Source: CADCTB01 sp035494015 (GTDB lineage: Bacteria; Actinomycetota; Acidimicrobiia; Acidimicrobiales; AC-14). Taken from it: a DNA stretch of 11,002 nucleotides. Position numbers and translations under genes: made by a program. Below are positions 1 through 6,739 of the stretch, piece after piece (position 1 is the first letter of the stretch; every line of letters starts with the position of its first letter). The notes beneath the pieces were generated by a model. That model did no database searches and was not told where the DNA came from. It saw only the letters and a list, made by a program, of their open reading frames with translations. The DNA is taken from contig DATJHJ010000041.1 in the NCBI GenBank assembly GCA_035494015.1, positions 1 through 11,002 on the forward strand. Direction: 5' to 3'.

Positions 1-1253
1 ACGTCGATGCCCATCGGCGTGCCTCGGTAGTCGAGGGTGGGCAGCTTCAGCCGGCTGCTGCGGGCCACCGCGATGCGGTCGACCTCCTCGGTGGTGGCGA
101 TGGCGTCGGCCATGGTCCCACCCACGAACGCGGCCACGGCCGGCGACGCCGCCGCCGCCGAGCCACCGAGCCCGATCAGCTCCAGGACGGCGCTGTCCCC
201 GATGTCCGGCGCGGCCTGCTCCGGCCCGTAGCCCGAGTAGTACATGGCGTTGCCCACCGGCGGCGAGGCCGTCATGAACCACTCGTCCGACCCGGCCAGG
301 CGGATGCCGTAGTCGGTCCCGTTGCGGGACATGGTCGTGACCAGGCTCGAGCCCTGGACCTGCTCGGCCCACAGCGTCAGCGACTTGGCCGCGGCCATGA
401 CCAGGTTCAGGAAGAACAGGTGGTTGCCGGCGAGGAACTTGCCGAGCTCGGCCCGCCGGGGTGCCTCCAGCCCCATCAGCTGGGGCAGGAGGGCCCGGAC
501 GAACAGGTTGGTGGTGGCCTGGGTCCGCATGTGCAGGTCGTCGCCCATCTGCAGGCCTTGGGCGGCCAGCCCGAACACGTCAAGCGGCCCGACCTGGGCC
601 AGGCACTCGGACAGCAGCGGCCCGGCGACCTCTCGGAGGAACACCAGTCGCTCCACCGCCGCTGGCGTCTCCCGGCCGAACCAGGGGACCTCGCCCGGGC
701 CCTGGTTGATGGCCGAGTAGGCCCGGGTACCGCCTTGGGGATTGTCGACGACGAACACCGGCATCGACGGCCCGACGGCGCTGGCCATGGGGACGACGGC
801 CTGGTGCAGGTTGGCCGGCTCCAGCTCCACATCGCCCGCCTGAAGGAGGACCTCGGCGGTGTCGGGGGAGTCGGCCCAGCCCTCGGCCATGACCGCGGCG
901 CGTACGGAGCGGCGCAGCGGGTCGCAGACCCGGTCCCAGGCGATGCGGGGGCCGCAGTGGATGATCGTGCGCTCCCCCACTCCCGGCACCACCGCGCCGG
1001 CCGTCTCGATGGCCACCAGCATCGGCGTGCCCTGGTCGAGCCGGCGCGCCACCTCGGCGTTCGCCGCATCGATGGCCGCCGACCGCCTCCCGTACAGGCG
1101 GCTCAGGGCGGCGACGACCTCGGCGTCGCCGTCGGCCGGGGGCCGCCAGTCCACGTGAACCACGGGCCGGCCCTGGTCGCGGATGGCCTCGGCGAACAAT
1201 GGCAGGCCGAGGTTCACCACCTCCACCTCGGTGGGCAGCTCGACAGTTTTCAT
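1..1253 (-). CDS. DUF1116 protein (YlbE/AllG family), 3' end cut off
   Basis: Starts at ATG 1253 and runs off the left edge after 417 residues; the family is usually about 420-480 residues, so only a short C-terminal piece should be missing. Family marks I can read are IIHCGP (about residues 97-102), NLHQAVVPMA (148-157), the following SMPVFVVDN stretch (163-171) and a C-terminal MGID. In E. coli the DUF1116 protein YlbE (AllG) works with FdrA (AllF) and YlbF (AllH) as oxamate carbamoyltransferase, making carbamoyl phosphate. Here it is the last visible gene of the coenzyme M-type operon. Its ATG overlaps the TGA of the lyase upstream by 4 bases (ATGA, 1250-1253), so the two are probably translationally coupled. 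FdrA and carbamate kinase lie about 9 kb away on the other strand. Family assignment is firm; whether it acts on oxamate, or has been recruited to something else, is open. Confidence 0.88.
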   Translation of the reverse strand, partial: MKTVELPTEVEVVNLGLPLFAEAIRDQGRPVVHVDWRPPADGDAEVVAALSRLYGRRSAAIDAANAEVARRLDQGTPMLVAIETAGAVVPGVGERTIIHCGPRIAWDRVCDPLRRSVRAAVMAEGWADSPDTAEVLLQAGDVELEPANLHQAVVPMASAVGPSMPVFVVDNPQGGTRAYSAINQGPGEVPWFGRETPAAVERLVFLREVAGPLLSECLAQVGPLDVFGLAAQGLQMGDDLHMRTQATTNLFVRALLPQLMGLEAPRRAELGKFLAGNHLFFLNLVMAAAKSLTLWAEQVQGSSLVTTMSRNGTDYGIRLAGSDEWFMTASPPVGNAMYYSGYGPEQAAPDIGDSAVLELIGLGGSAAAASPAVAAFVGGTMADAIATTEEVDRIAVARSSRLKLPTLDYRGTPMGID

Positions 1254-2758
1254 GACGCGACCTCCTTGCGCTCGACGATCTCGCGGGCGGCGGCGAGGAG
1301 CGCCTGTTCGGCCTCGTCGAACGTCGCCTCCCACCTCGCCGCCTCGGCGTGAAGGGCGGCGGCCTCGGCGCCGCAGGACAGGACCATGGCGTGGACGGCC
1401 TCGGGCGCAGCGCCGCCCTGGGCCGACCGGGTCATCACGATGCGGCGGGGGTCGAGGACGGCGGCCAGGTCATGGCCGGCCAGGCCGAGCGGGCGGCCCT
1501 GGAGGGCGACCGATGCGTTGTCGAGCATCTCGCCGGTCACGTCCACCCCCCGCAGCCCCTTCGCCGCCGCTTCCCGGACGGTGCGGCCGACGATCAGGTA
1601 GGCCGTGCGGTAATCGATCCGGCACACGGTCACCACGTACTCGGCCAGGTCGGTGGCCTGGGTGAAACCCGAGTTGAGGGCGTCGGCCATACGCCCGTCG
1701 TTGACGGTCAACGTGCGGACTACGCCGCTCATCAGGCGGGTGACCCGGCCGGCCAGCTCGAGGGACCGGGGCACCTCGCCGTAGGCGAAGATCAGGTTGT
1801 CACTTCGGGCCGACGGGCTCTTCACCACGGCCAGGAACCCCCCGAGGCGGCCGATCAGGATGCCCGAGGCGCCCCGAACGATCGACAGCGAGTACGGGTT
1901 GCGCTTCTGCGGCATGAGCACGCTGGAGCGGGTGTAGCCGCTGTCCAGGTCGACGTAGTCGAACTCGCCGCTCGACCAGATCTCCAGATCCTCGGCCAGC
2001 TTGCTCTGGTTGGACAGCATGCTGGCCGTCGTCGCCATGATGTTGATCAGCCCGTCGACCTGCCACATGGCGTCACGGGTGTGCTCGATCACGCCGTCGA
2101 AGCCGAGCAGGCGGGCGATGACGGTGCGGTCCTCCAGGAGCCGGCTGCCGTTAACGCAGCCGGCTCCGCCCGGGCTCGTGTCGACCCACGCCAGCCCGTC
2201 GAGCAGGCGCCGGGCGTCGCGCAGGGTGGGGTAGGCGAACGAGAGCACGTAGTGGCCGAAGGTCGACGGTTGGGCCTGCTGGAGGTACGTCTGGTCCGGC
2301 ATCAACGTCTCGGCGTGCTTCGCCGCTTGGGCGACCACGCTGTCGACGAAGCCGGCCGCGTCCTCGACCAGCTCGACGAGCTGGCGGCGGAGCAGGAGGC
2401 GCAGCGAGAGTCGGGTGGCTTCTCGGCGGGGCCGGCCGGCGTGGAGCCAACCGGCGACGTCGCCCAGCCGGGAGGCGAAGTAGTACTCCCGGGAGTTGTA
2501 GGCCTCGCCGTGGGCGGGGTCGTAGGGGAAGTCCTCTGCCGGTGTGGCGTAGACCTCCAGGAGGAGGCGCAGCAGCTGGCGGGCCGCGTCCTCGGGCACG
2601 ACCTTGCGGCCCCGCAGGTCGAGGACATGGGCGATGTCGGCCAGGTTGAGACCATGGTGGAGCAGGGGGGCGTCGGCGTTCTCCAACGTGAAGCCGGACT
2701 CGATCAGCTCCCGGGCCGGGGCGCCGGTGACCGCCTCGGCGCCGGCGACGTCGCTCAT
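1250..2758 (-). CDS. Argininosuccinate lyase-like protein, probable coenzyme M pathway lyase (XcbD1-like)
   Basis: 502 residues from ATG 2758, overlapping the stop of the PLP gene by 4 bases (ATGA). It belongs to the aspartase/fumarase superfamily, closest in layout to argininosuccinate lyase. Region 1 is LHAGRPRREA (105-114), where true argininosuccinate lyases have LHTGRSRND. Region 2 is TYLQQAQPST (157-166), with Tyr158 in place of the usual His of THLQxAQP. The mobile loop is SSVLMPQKRNP (278-288) instead of GSSxMPQKKNP. The substrate-binding Ser-Arg-Asn-Asp set and the region 2 His are therefore changed, which argues against arginine synthesis. Xanthobacter coenzyme M synthesis uses two lyases of this superfamily, one usually annotated as argininosuccinate lyase, and its gene neighbours are the ones seen here. 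I infer a step after sulfoacrylate. EDDS lyase-type C-N lyase activity is an alternative. Confidence 0.9.
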   Translation of the reverse strand: MSDVAGAEAVTGAPARELIESGFTLENADAPLLHHGLNLADIAHVLDLRGRKVVPEDAARQLLRLLLEVYATPAEDFPYDPAHGEAYNSREYYFASRLGDVAGWLHAGRPRREATRLSLRLLLRRQLVELVEDAAGFVDSVVAQAAKHAETLMPDQTYLQQAQPSTFGHYVLSFAYPTLRDARRLLDGLAWVDTSPGGAGCVNGSRLLEDRTVIARLLGFDGVIEHTRDAMWQVDGLINIMATTASMLSNQSKLAEDLEIWSSGEFDYVDLDSGYTRSSVLMPQKRNPYSLSIVRGASGILIGRLGGFLAVVKSPSARSDNLIFAYGEVPRSLELAGRVTRLMSGVVRTLTVNDGRMADALNSGFTQATDLAEYVVTVCRIDYRTAYLIVGRTVREAAAKGLRGVDVTGEMLDNASVALQGRPLGLAGHDLAAVLDPRRIVMTRSAQGGAAPEAVHAMVLSCGAEAAALHAEAARWEATFDEAEQALLAAAREIVERKEVAS

Positions 2759-3705
2759 TTGCTCTCCAGATGGGCGGCGGCGGCCAGCAGACCACCGGTG
2801 TGCCAGAACACGACGGGGCCTGCGGCCCCGCCCTGCATGAAGTCGAGGACGACGGCGAAGGCCTTGGCCGTGTAGACGGGGTCGAGCAGGAGCCCCTCGG
2901 TCCTCAGGGCGATCGCGGCAGCGCGCTCCCCTGCTTCCGACGGGGCGCCGAAGCCGGGGCCGCGGGCGTCGACCAGCTCGAACGGACCGGTGCCGGCACC
3001 GAGCAACGACGCGCACCTTGCGGCCAGCGCTTGGACCTCGTCGTTGGCCCGGTCGAGGGGTCGGCTCACCGATGCGCCGATCACCCGCCACCCGCCGCCG
3101 GCCAGCTGGGCCCCGACGGCCAGGCCGGCGCACGTGGTGCCCGAGCCGCTGGCGATCACGACGGCCTCCGGCTCGACCGACATTTCGTCGAGCTGGCCGG
3201 CCAGCTCCTCGGCGGCCACCACCATCCCCACCGTTCCCACGGCGATGGCGCCGCCCCGCGGCACGGGATAGGGCCGCCGCCCGGCAGCCTCGAGCTCGGC
3301 GGCCACCTCGTCGACGGCGGTGTCCACCCGGCTGCGGTCCGGGTCGCCGGTGTAGCGGACCTTGGCCCCGCAGGCGAGGGCGAGGGCCAGGTTCGGGTGG
3401 TGGCGGGCGGGCTTGTCGCCGTACAGGACCAGCTCGCAACCGATCCCGGCCGCGCTGGCCGCCGCGGCCGCCGCGGCGCAGAAGTTCGACCCCGGGCCCC
3501 CGCCCGTGACCAGCACGTCGCGACCGCCGGCGAGGGCGGCGCCGACGAGGAACTCCAGGGGCCGGGCCTTGTGGCCGGCGCCGGCGAAGCCGGTCAGGTC
3601 GTCGCGCTTCACGTAGATCGGCGGAGCGCCCAGCCACGCCTCGAGGCGACGGGCCCGCACCAGCGGCGTCGGCAGTATGGCCAGCGGGAAGCGTTCGAGC
3701 GTCAC
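2755..3705 (-). CDS. PLP-dependent D-cysteine desulfhydrase/ACC deaminase family enzyme (XcbE1-like)
   Basis: 316 residues from GTG 3705, which overlaps the preceding TGA as GTGA; a GTG six bases upstream (3711) is possible but less neat. Fold type II PLP enzyme. YVKRDDLTGFAGAGHKARPLE (31-51) carries the PLP lysine, Lys46. GGGPGSNFCAA (68-78) is the loop that follows it, with Ser73-Asn74. The C-terminal half has LDPVYTAKAF and FWHTGG, both standard for the family. The usual SNH of desulfhydrases and ACC deaminases is SNF here, so one active-site His is lost. Members cleave or exchange beta substituents (D-cysteine, ACC, cysteate). In the Xanthobacter coenzyme M pathway a member (XcbE1) is thought to handle the thiol, and this location between the two lyases fits that. 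Family sure; substrate inferred. Cysteate sulfo-lyase (CuyA) is a possible alternative. Confidence 0.9.
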   Translation of the reverse strand: MTLERFPLAILPTPLVRARRLEAWLGAPPIYVKRDDLTGFAGAGHKARPLEFLVGAALAGGRDVLVTGGGPGSNFCAAAAAAASAAGIGCELVLYGDKPARHHPNLALALACGAKVRYTGDPDRSRVDTAVDEVAAELEAAGRRPYPVPRGGAIAVGTVGMVVAAEELAGQLDEMSVEPEAVVIASGSGTTCAGLAVGAQLAGGGWRVIGASVSRPLDRANDEVQALAARCASLLGAGTGPFELVDARGPGFGAPSEAGERAAAIALRTEGLLLDPVYTAKAFAVVLDFMQGGAAGPVVFWHTGGLLAAAAHLESK

Positions 3706-5045
3706 ACCCACTGGTCGGTCTCCGCGAATCGGGCCGCCCGGGAGCGGGCGACCACCGCGTCGACCATCGCTTGCGCACCGGCGATGGCGGGCGTGGCCAG
3801 CAGGGTCCCCAACTCCTCGGGCTCGAGCAACCCTGTCTCCTCCAGGGCCGCGGGCTCGCCGGCGCCGGGGTGGATGGCGGCGTGCATCCGGGCTTGCGCC
3901 TCGTGCTTGCCCACGCGTGCGGTCAAGGCGGCCAGGACGCGCTCCGAACCGGCGCCCGCCGGGACGTTGGCGGCCATGGCGTCGGCACGGACCTCCAGGG
4001 CGGAGAGAAGCCCGATGGCCGTCTGCAGGGCGACGCCGGTCAGCAGGCACACCTCGGGGAAGGCCACCCACTCCGCCTTCCAGCCCCGGCCGTCCCGCTC
4101 GTGGATCTGGGCCATGCCCTCCAGCAGCACACCGGCATTGGCCCGCACCAGGCGGCCCAGGGTGTCAAGGTGCTCGCTGCGCTCGGGGTTGCGCTTGTGG
4201 GGCATGGTGATGCTGCCGACGGACGCCGTCGTGGTCGGCTCACGGAGCTCACCGATCTCGGGCCGCTGGAGCTCGAACACCTCGTTGCCGATCCGCGCCA
4301 ACGTGCCGCAGATCATGGCCAGGACGTGGCCGAACTCGGCCAGGCGGTCCCGCGACGTGAGCCAGGAGATGCCGGGATCGGACAGGCCGAGCTCGGCGCA
4401 GAACGCCGAGCGCAGCGCCGGCCCCTGGACGTCGAAGAAGCCCAGCACGCCGACGGCGCCGCCGAGCTGGGCCACCAGCCAGCGCGACCGGCCCTCGCGA
4501 AGCCGGTCGAGGTGGCGCCGCACCTCGTCGGCCCAGGAAGCCGCTTTGAACCCGAAGGTGATCGGCGCGCCCGGCTGGCCGTGGGTCCGCCCGACCATGA
4601 CGGTGTCCCGGTGGCGCTCGGCCAGGTCGACGAGCCGGGCCTCGACGGCCCACAGGTCACGCCACAGCACCCGCCCGACCTCACGCAGGGCGATCACCGT
4701 CCAGGTGTCGGTGACGTCCTGCACCGTGGCGCCGAGGTAGACGTGCTCGGAGGCCGGTGCGGGGAGGACGTGCTGTAGCCCGTGGATCAACCCGAGGGTG
4801 GAATGCCCGGTGCGGCGCGTCTCCTCGGCGACGAACGCCAGGTCCAGCCGGTCGACGTTGGCGGCGTCGGTGATCTCCTCGGCCGACTCGGGCGGGATGA
4901 TCCCGAGCGAGGCCTGGGCCCGGGCCAGGGCGGCGAGGATGTCCAGCCAGGACTGGAGGCGAGCGCGCTCGTCGAAGACGGCACGCAGCTCGTCGGTGCC
5001 CCAGAGATGGGCATAGAGCTCGGACTCCGCTATGCGGGCGCCCAC
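3702..5045 (-). CDS. Adenylosuccinate lyase/carboxymuconate cycloisomerase-like lyase, probable phosphosulfolactate phospho-lyase (XcbC1-like)
   Basis: 447 residues from GTG 5045, overlapping the upstream gene's stop by 16 bases; GGAG stands about five bases before the GTG, and the protein then begins with the RIxESELYxHLW pattern typical of this subfamily. Three superfamily regions are clear: GATVQD (105-110), GRTHGQPGAP (152-161, with the conserved His155) and the catalytic loop GSITMPHKRNP (277-287). In region 1 the usual Ser of GATSQD is Val, and in the loop the second Ser of GSSxMP is Ile. Known relatives are PurB and 3-carboxymuconate cycloisomerase; in Xanthobacter the homologue XcbC1 eliminates phosphate from phosphosulfolactate to give sulfoacrylate. 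A ComA-family gene in the same operon makes that role the best guess. Purine synthesis is unlikely given the context and the altered residues. Confidence 0.9.
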   Translation of the reverse strand: MGARIAESELYAHLWGTDELRAVFDERARLQSWLDILAALARAQASLGIIPPESAEEITDAANVDRLDLAFVAEETRRTGHSTLGLIHGLQHVLPAPASEHVYLGATVQDVTDTWTVIALREVGRVLWRDLWAVEARLVDLAERHRDTVMVGRTHGQPGAPITFGFKAASWADEVRRHLDRLREGRSRWLVAQLGGAVGVLGFFDVQGPALRSAFCAELGLSDPGISWLTSRDRLAEFGHVLAMICGTLARIGNEVFELQRPEIGELREPTTTASVGSITMPHKRNPERSEHLDTLGRLVRANAGVLLEGMAQIHERDGRGWKAEWVAFPEVCLLTGVALQTAIGLLSALEVRADAMAANVPAGAGSERVLAALTARVGKHEAQARMHAAIHPGAGEPAALEETGLLEPEELGTLLATPAIAGAQAMVDAVVARSRAARFAETDQWV

Positions 5046-5911
5046 GCCGGCTCCGCAGCTTTGGCGATGGCGGCCAGCGCCTGCTTGACCTGCTCGAGCG
5101 AGGCGCCCCATGGCACGGTCACCGTGATCCCCTGGGGGGCGATCGACTCCTCGAGCAGGCAGCACTTCGTCAGCAGCGGCCGGCCATCGGCGGGGAACAG
5201 CCGCCGCGGGCACAGCTCGACCGCCTCCTTCGGGCGGGCACCGTAGAACCACTCGTGGATGCCCCGGGACCGCTCGCAGCCGAGCAGCGTCCAGTCGGCC
5301 TGGGGCGGTCGCTCGTCGAGGAAGGCGACGGTGGCCGGCCCCTCCACGCAGAAGCCCGAGCCCCGGCAGGGGACGAGGTACTGCGTGGACGGGTGGGCCG
5401 TGGCCAGGTCGACGAGGTCGACGACATCGGCGACCAGCTCGATCGGCGGGAGATCCTCGGCCAGCTCCAGGACCCGGCGAGCCTGGTCGAACAGCTTGGC
5501 CGGCCGGGGCGGCACGACGTCGCCCACCCGGATGCGGATGGGCGCGGGGTCGAGGATGAAGCTCACGTGGTGGTAGCGGCCCTCGACGACGACGCAACGG
5601 GCGGCCTGGGTGGCGGCCACCTGGGCGAGGGCGGTGGGGACACCGGTGTCGACGTCGGGGGCGACGACGAACGCGCACTCGTCGGGCAGGGCCAGGATCT
5701 CGACCGACGTGATCGGCGAGAACAGCGGAGCGCCCTCGGCCTTGGCCACCTGGACGAGTGCCGTGTCCCGACCGGCCCGGGCCACGACGAACCGGGTGTG
5801 GCGGTAGGCCTCCCGGCCGAGGAAGTGCCGGGTCAGGGCCTCCGCGGTGAGGGGCCCGTCGACGGTGGCCACCGACACCCGCCGGTACTGGCCGGGGACG
5901 ACGTTGGTCAC
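5030..5911 (-). CDS. Unrecognised cysteine-rich protein in the coenzyme M operon
   Basis: 293 residues from GTG 5911, which overlaps the TGA of the ComA gene as GTGA. No signal peptide or membrane segment is visible, so it is probably cytoplasmic. I do not recognise the family with confidence. The N-terminal half has the look of a folded alpha/beta domain (HFLGREAYRHTRFVVAR, 29-45; VVVEGRYHHVSFILDPAP, 107-124). The C-terminal half holds six of the eight cysteines: PCRGSGFC (181-188), GCERSRGIHEWFYG (211-224), CPRR (234-237) and KCC (249-251). That clustering, with a nearby His219, suggests a metal or Fe-S site or thiol chemistry. It sits between phosphosulfolactate synthase and the phospho-lyase, fully embedded in the operon, so it probably serves the same pathway. 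The decarboxylation or final reduction step, or sulfur delivery, are candidates; this is inference only. Confidence 0.8.
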   Translation of the reverse strand: MTNVVPGQYRRVSVATVDGPLTAEALTRHFLGREAYRHTRFVVARAGRDTALVQVAKAEGAPLFSPITSVEILALPDECAFVVAPDVDTGVPTALAQVAATQAARCVVVEGRYHHVSFILDPAPIRIRVGDVVPPRPAKLFDQARRVLELAEDLPPIELVADVVDLVDLATAHPSTQYLVPCRGSGFCVEGPATVAFLDERPPQADWTLLGCERSRGIHEWFYGARPKEAVELCPRRLFPADGRPLLTKCCLLEESIAPQGITVTVPWGASLEQVKQALAAIAKAAEPAWAPA

Positions 5912-6684
5912 CGGTGCAGGGCCGCCTTCGGGGTCAGCAGCATGGTGTCCGCCCGCAGGCCGAGGCGCAGCGTCTCGACCCCGAGGACCTCGGCCGCCGG
6001 GATGTTGGCCAGGTTGACGTTGGGGCCGCAGTGGCGCATGAACCACGCCGCCTGGTCCTTCCTCGGCGTCTCGAACACCACCCGCTCGACCCCGCCCGCG
6101 TCCAGCACCGCGGCGACCACGTCCTCGCGGATGGTCCCGGCACCGTTGTAGATGCCCACCGTGCCGCTTTCTCGGCCCTCGGTGAGGACCCAGCGGGCGC
6201 CGGCGGCCAGGTCACCGCCGACCTCCTCGGCCCACTGCGCGCACGACAGCTGGTCGGCCGCCTTCTTGGAGCCCACCTCGGAGAGCACGGTGAACCGGGC
6301 GGTGGCCAGGCGGATGAGGTCGTACTTCTCGTCGGGCCTCATCGGGGCCGCACCCCTCGACACCTCGACGCAGGAAAAGCCGACGCTGGCGGCCCAGTCG
6401 AGGAACTCCTCGACCCGCCGCTGTACCCAGGCCACCTCGAGCAAGGTGCCGCCGACGCAGCCGAGGATCCCGTGGGCGGCCAGCGTGCCGAGCTTCGACT
6501 CGACGCCTGGATCCAGGTAGGCGGTGCCCCAGCCGAACTTCCAGATGTCGATGTAGGCGCCGCACGTGGCCAGGACGCCGGGGAGCTCGTGGGCGGGGAG
6601 CCCCTTGTCCAGCACGTGGGTGATGCCGATCGACCGGGGCTTGCCCGGGCGCTCGGGAAGCTCCAGCGGGAACGGCGTACTCAC
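5908..6684 (-). CDS. comA: Phosphosulfolactate synthase (ComA/XcbB1 family)
   Basis: 258 residues, the usual family length, from GTG 6684. The ComA family adds sulfite to phosphoenolpyruvate to form (2R)-phospho-3-sulfolactate, the first committed step of coenzyme M synthesis. The family motifs are all present in a TIM-barrel order: LDKGLP (25-30), CGAYIDIWKFGWGTA (41-55), GGTLLE (78-83), SEVGSK (135-140), EGRESG (169-174), NVNLANI (222-228) and ETLRLGLRADT (237-247). It is the first gene of the six-gene minus-strand operon. The start lies at the predicted transcription start, so the message may be leaderless. In other bacteria ComA homologues (YitD type, Hsa32 in plants) occur without coenzyme M, but the two lyases and the PLP enzyme downstream favour the Xanthobacter-type coenzyme M pathway. 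Confidence 0.93.
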   Translation of the reverse strand: MSTPFPLELPERPGKPRSIGITHVLDKGLPAHELPGVLATCGAYIDIWKFGWGTAYLDPGVESKLGTLAAHGILGCVGGTLLEVAWVQRRVEEFLDWAASVGFSCVEVSRGAAPMRPDEKYDLIRLATARFTVLSEVGSKKAADQLSCAQWAEEVGGDLAAGARWVLTEGRESGTVGIYNGAGTIREDVVAAVLDAGGVERVVFETPRKDQAAWFMRHCGPNVNLANIPAAEVLGVETLRLGLRADTMLLTPKAALHR

Positions 6685-6691
6685 AAGTCCT

Positions 6692-6720
6692 ATGGTAGAG
6701 AGCTGTCTACTTTAGTGCAA
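6692..6720 (-). promoter_or_regulatory. Probable promoter of the comA operon, leaderless
   Basis: On the minus strand TTGCAC (6720-6715) and TACCAT (6697-6692) are spaced by 17 bases. The -10 fits TANNNT; the -35 is a partial match. The expected transcription start, six to seven bases after the -10, falls at about 6685-6684, on the GTG start codon itself. There is no usefully spaced Shine-Dalgarno sequence before the GTG, so a leaderless message is likely, a common arrangement in actinobacteria. Confidence 0.5.
6695..6710. promoter_or_regulatory. 16-base near-perfect palindrome, candidate operator
   Basis: GTAGAGAGCTGTCTAC is an inverted repeat with arms GTAGA and TCTAC around AGCT; 14 of 16 positions are self-complementary. 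It lies between the -35 and -10 of the proposed comA promoter, and in the 55-base gap between divergent comA and the AIR-synthase-like gene, where one dimeric repressor could control both directions. No regulator gene is in the window. Confidence 0.5.
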
Positions 6721-6739
6721 ACAAGCTGAACGGAGCCTG

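Noticed and set aside
120..180. GCC-rich tract resembling a trinucleotide repeat
   Set aside because: It encodes an alanine-rich part of the DUF1116 protein with no regular repeat unit; ordinary for GC-rich coding DNA.
1250..2758. Genuine argininosuccinate lyase for arginine synthesis
   Set aside because: Substrate-binding and catalytic motifs are altered and no arg genes are near.
1250..3778. A single 842-residue minus-strand frame spanning the ASL-like and PLP genes
   Set aside because: The N-terminal 340 residues are arginine-rich out-of-frame translation of the PLP gene. The real start is the ATG at 2758, with an ATGA overlap.
2770..4740. Long open plus-strand frame of 656 codons opposite the PLP and lyase genes
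   Set aside because: It is an antisense shadow made possible by high GC and lack of stops; the minus-strand frames have clear family motifs and this one has none.
3702..5045. Adenylosuccinate lyase (PurB) or protocatechuate-pathway cycloisomerase
   Set aside because: Context is a ComA operon with no pur or pca genes, and conserved serines in GATSQD and GSSxMP are replaced.
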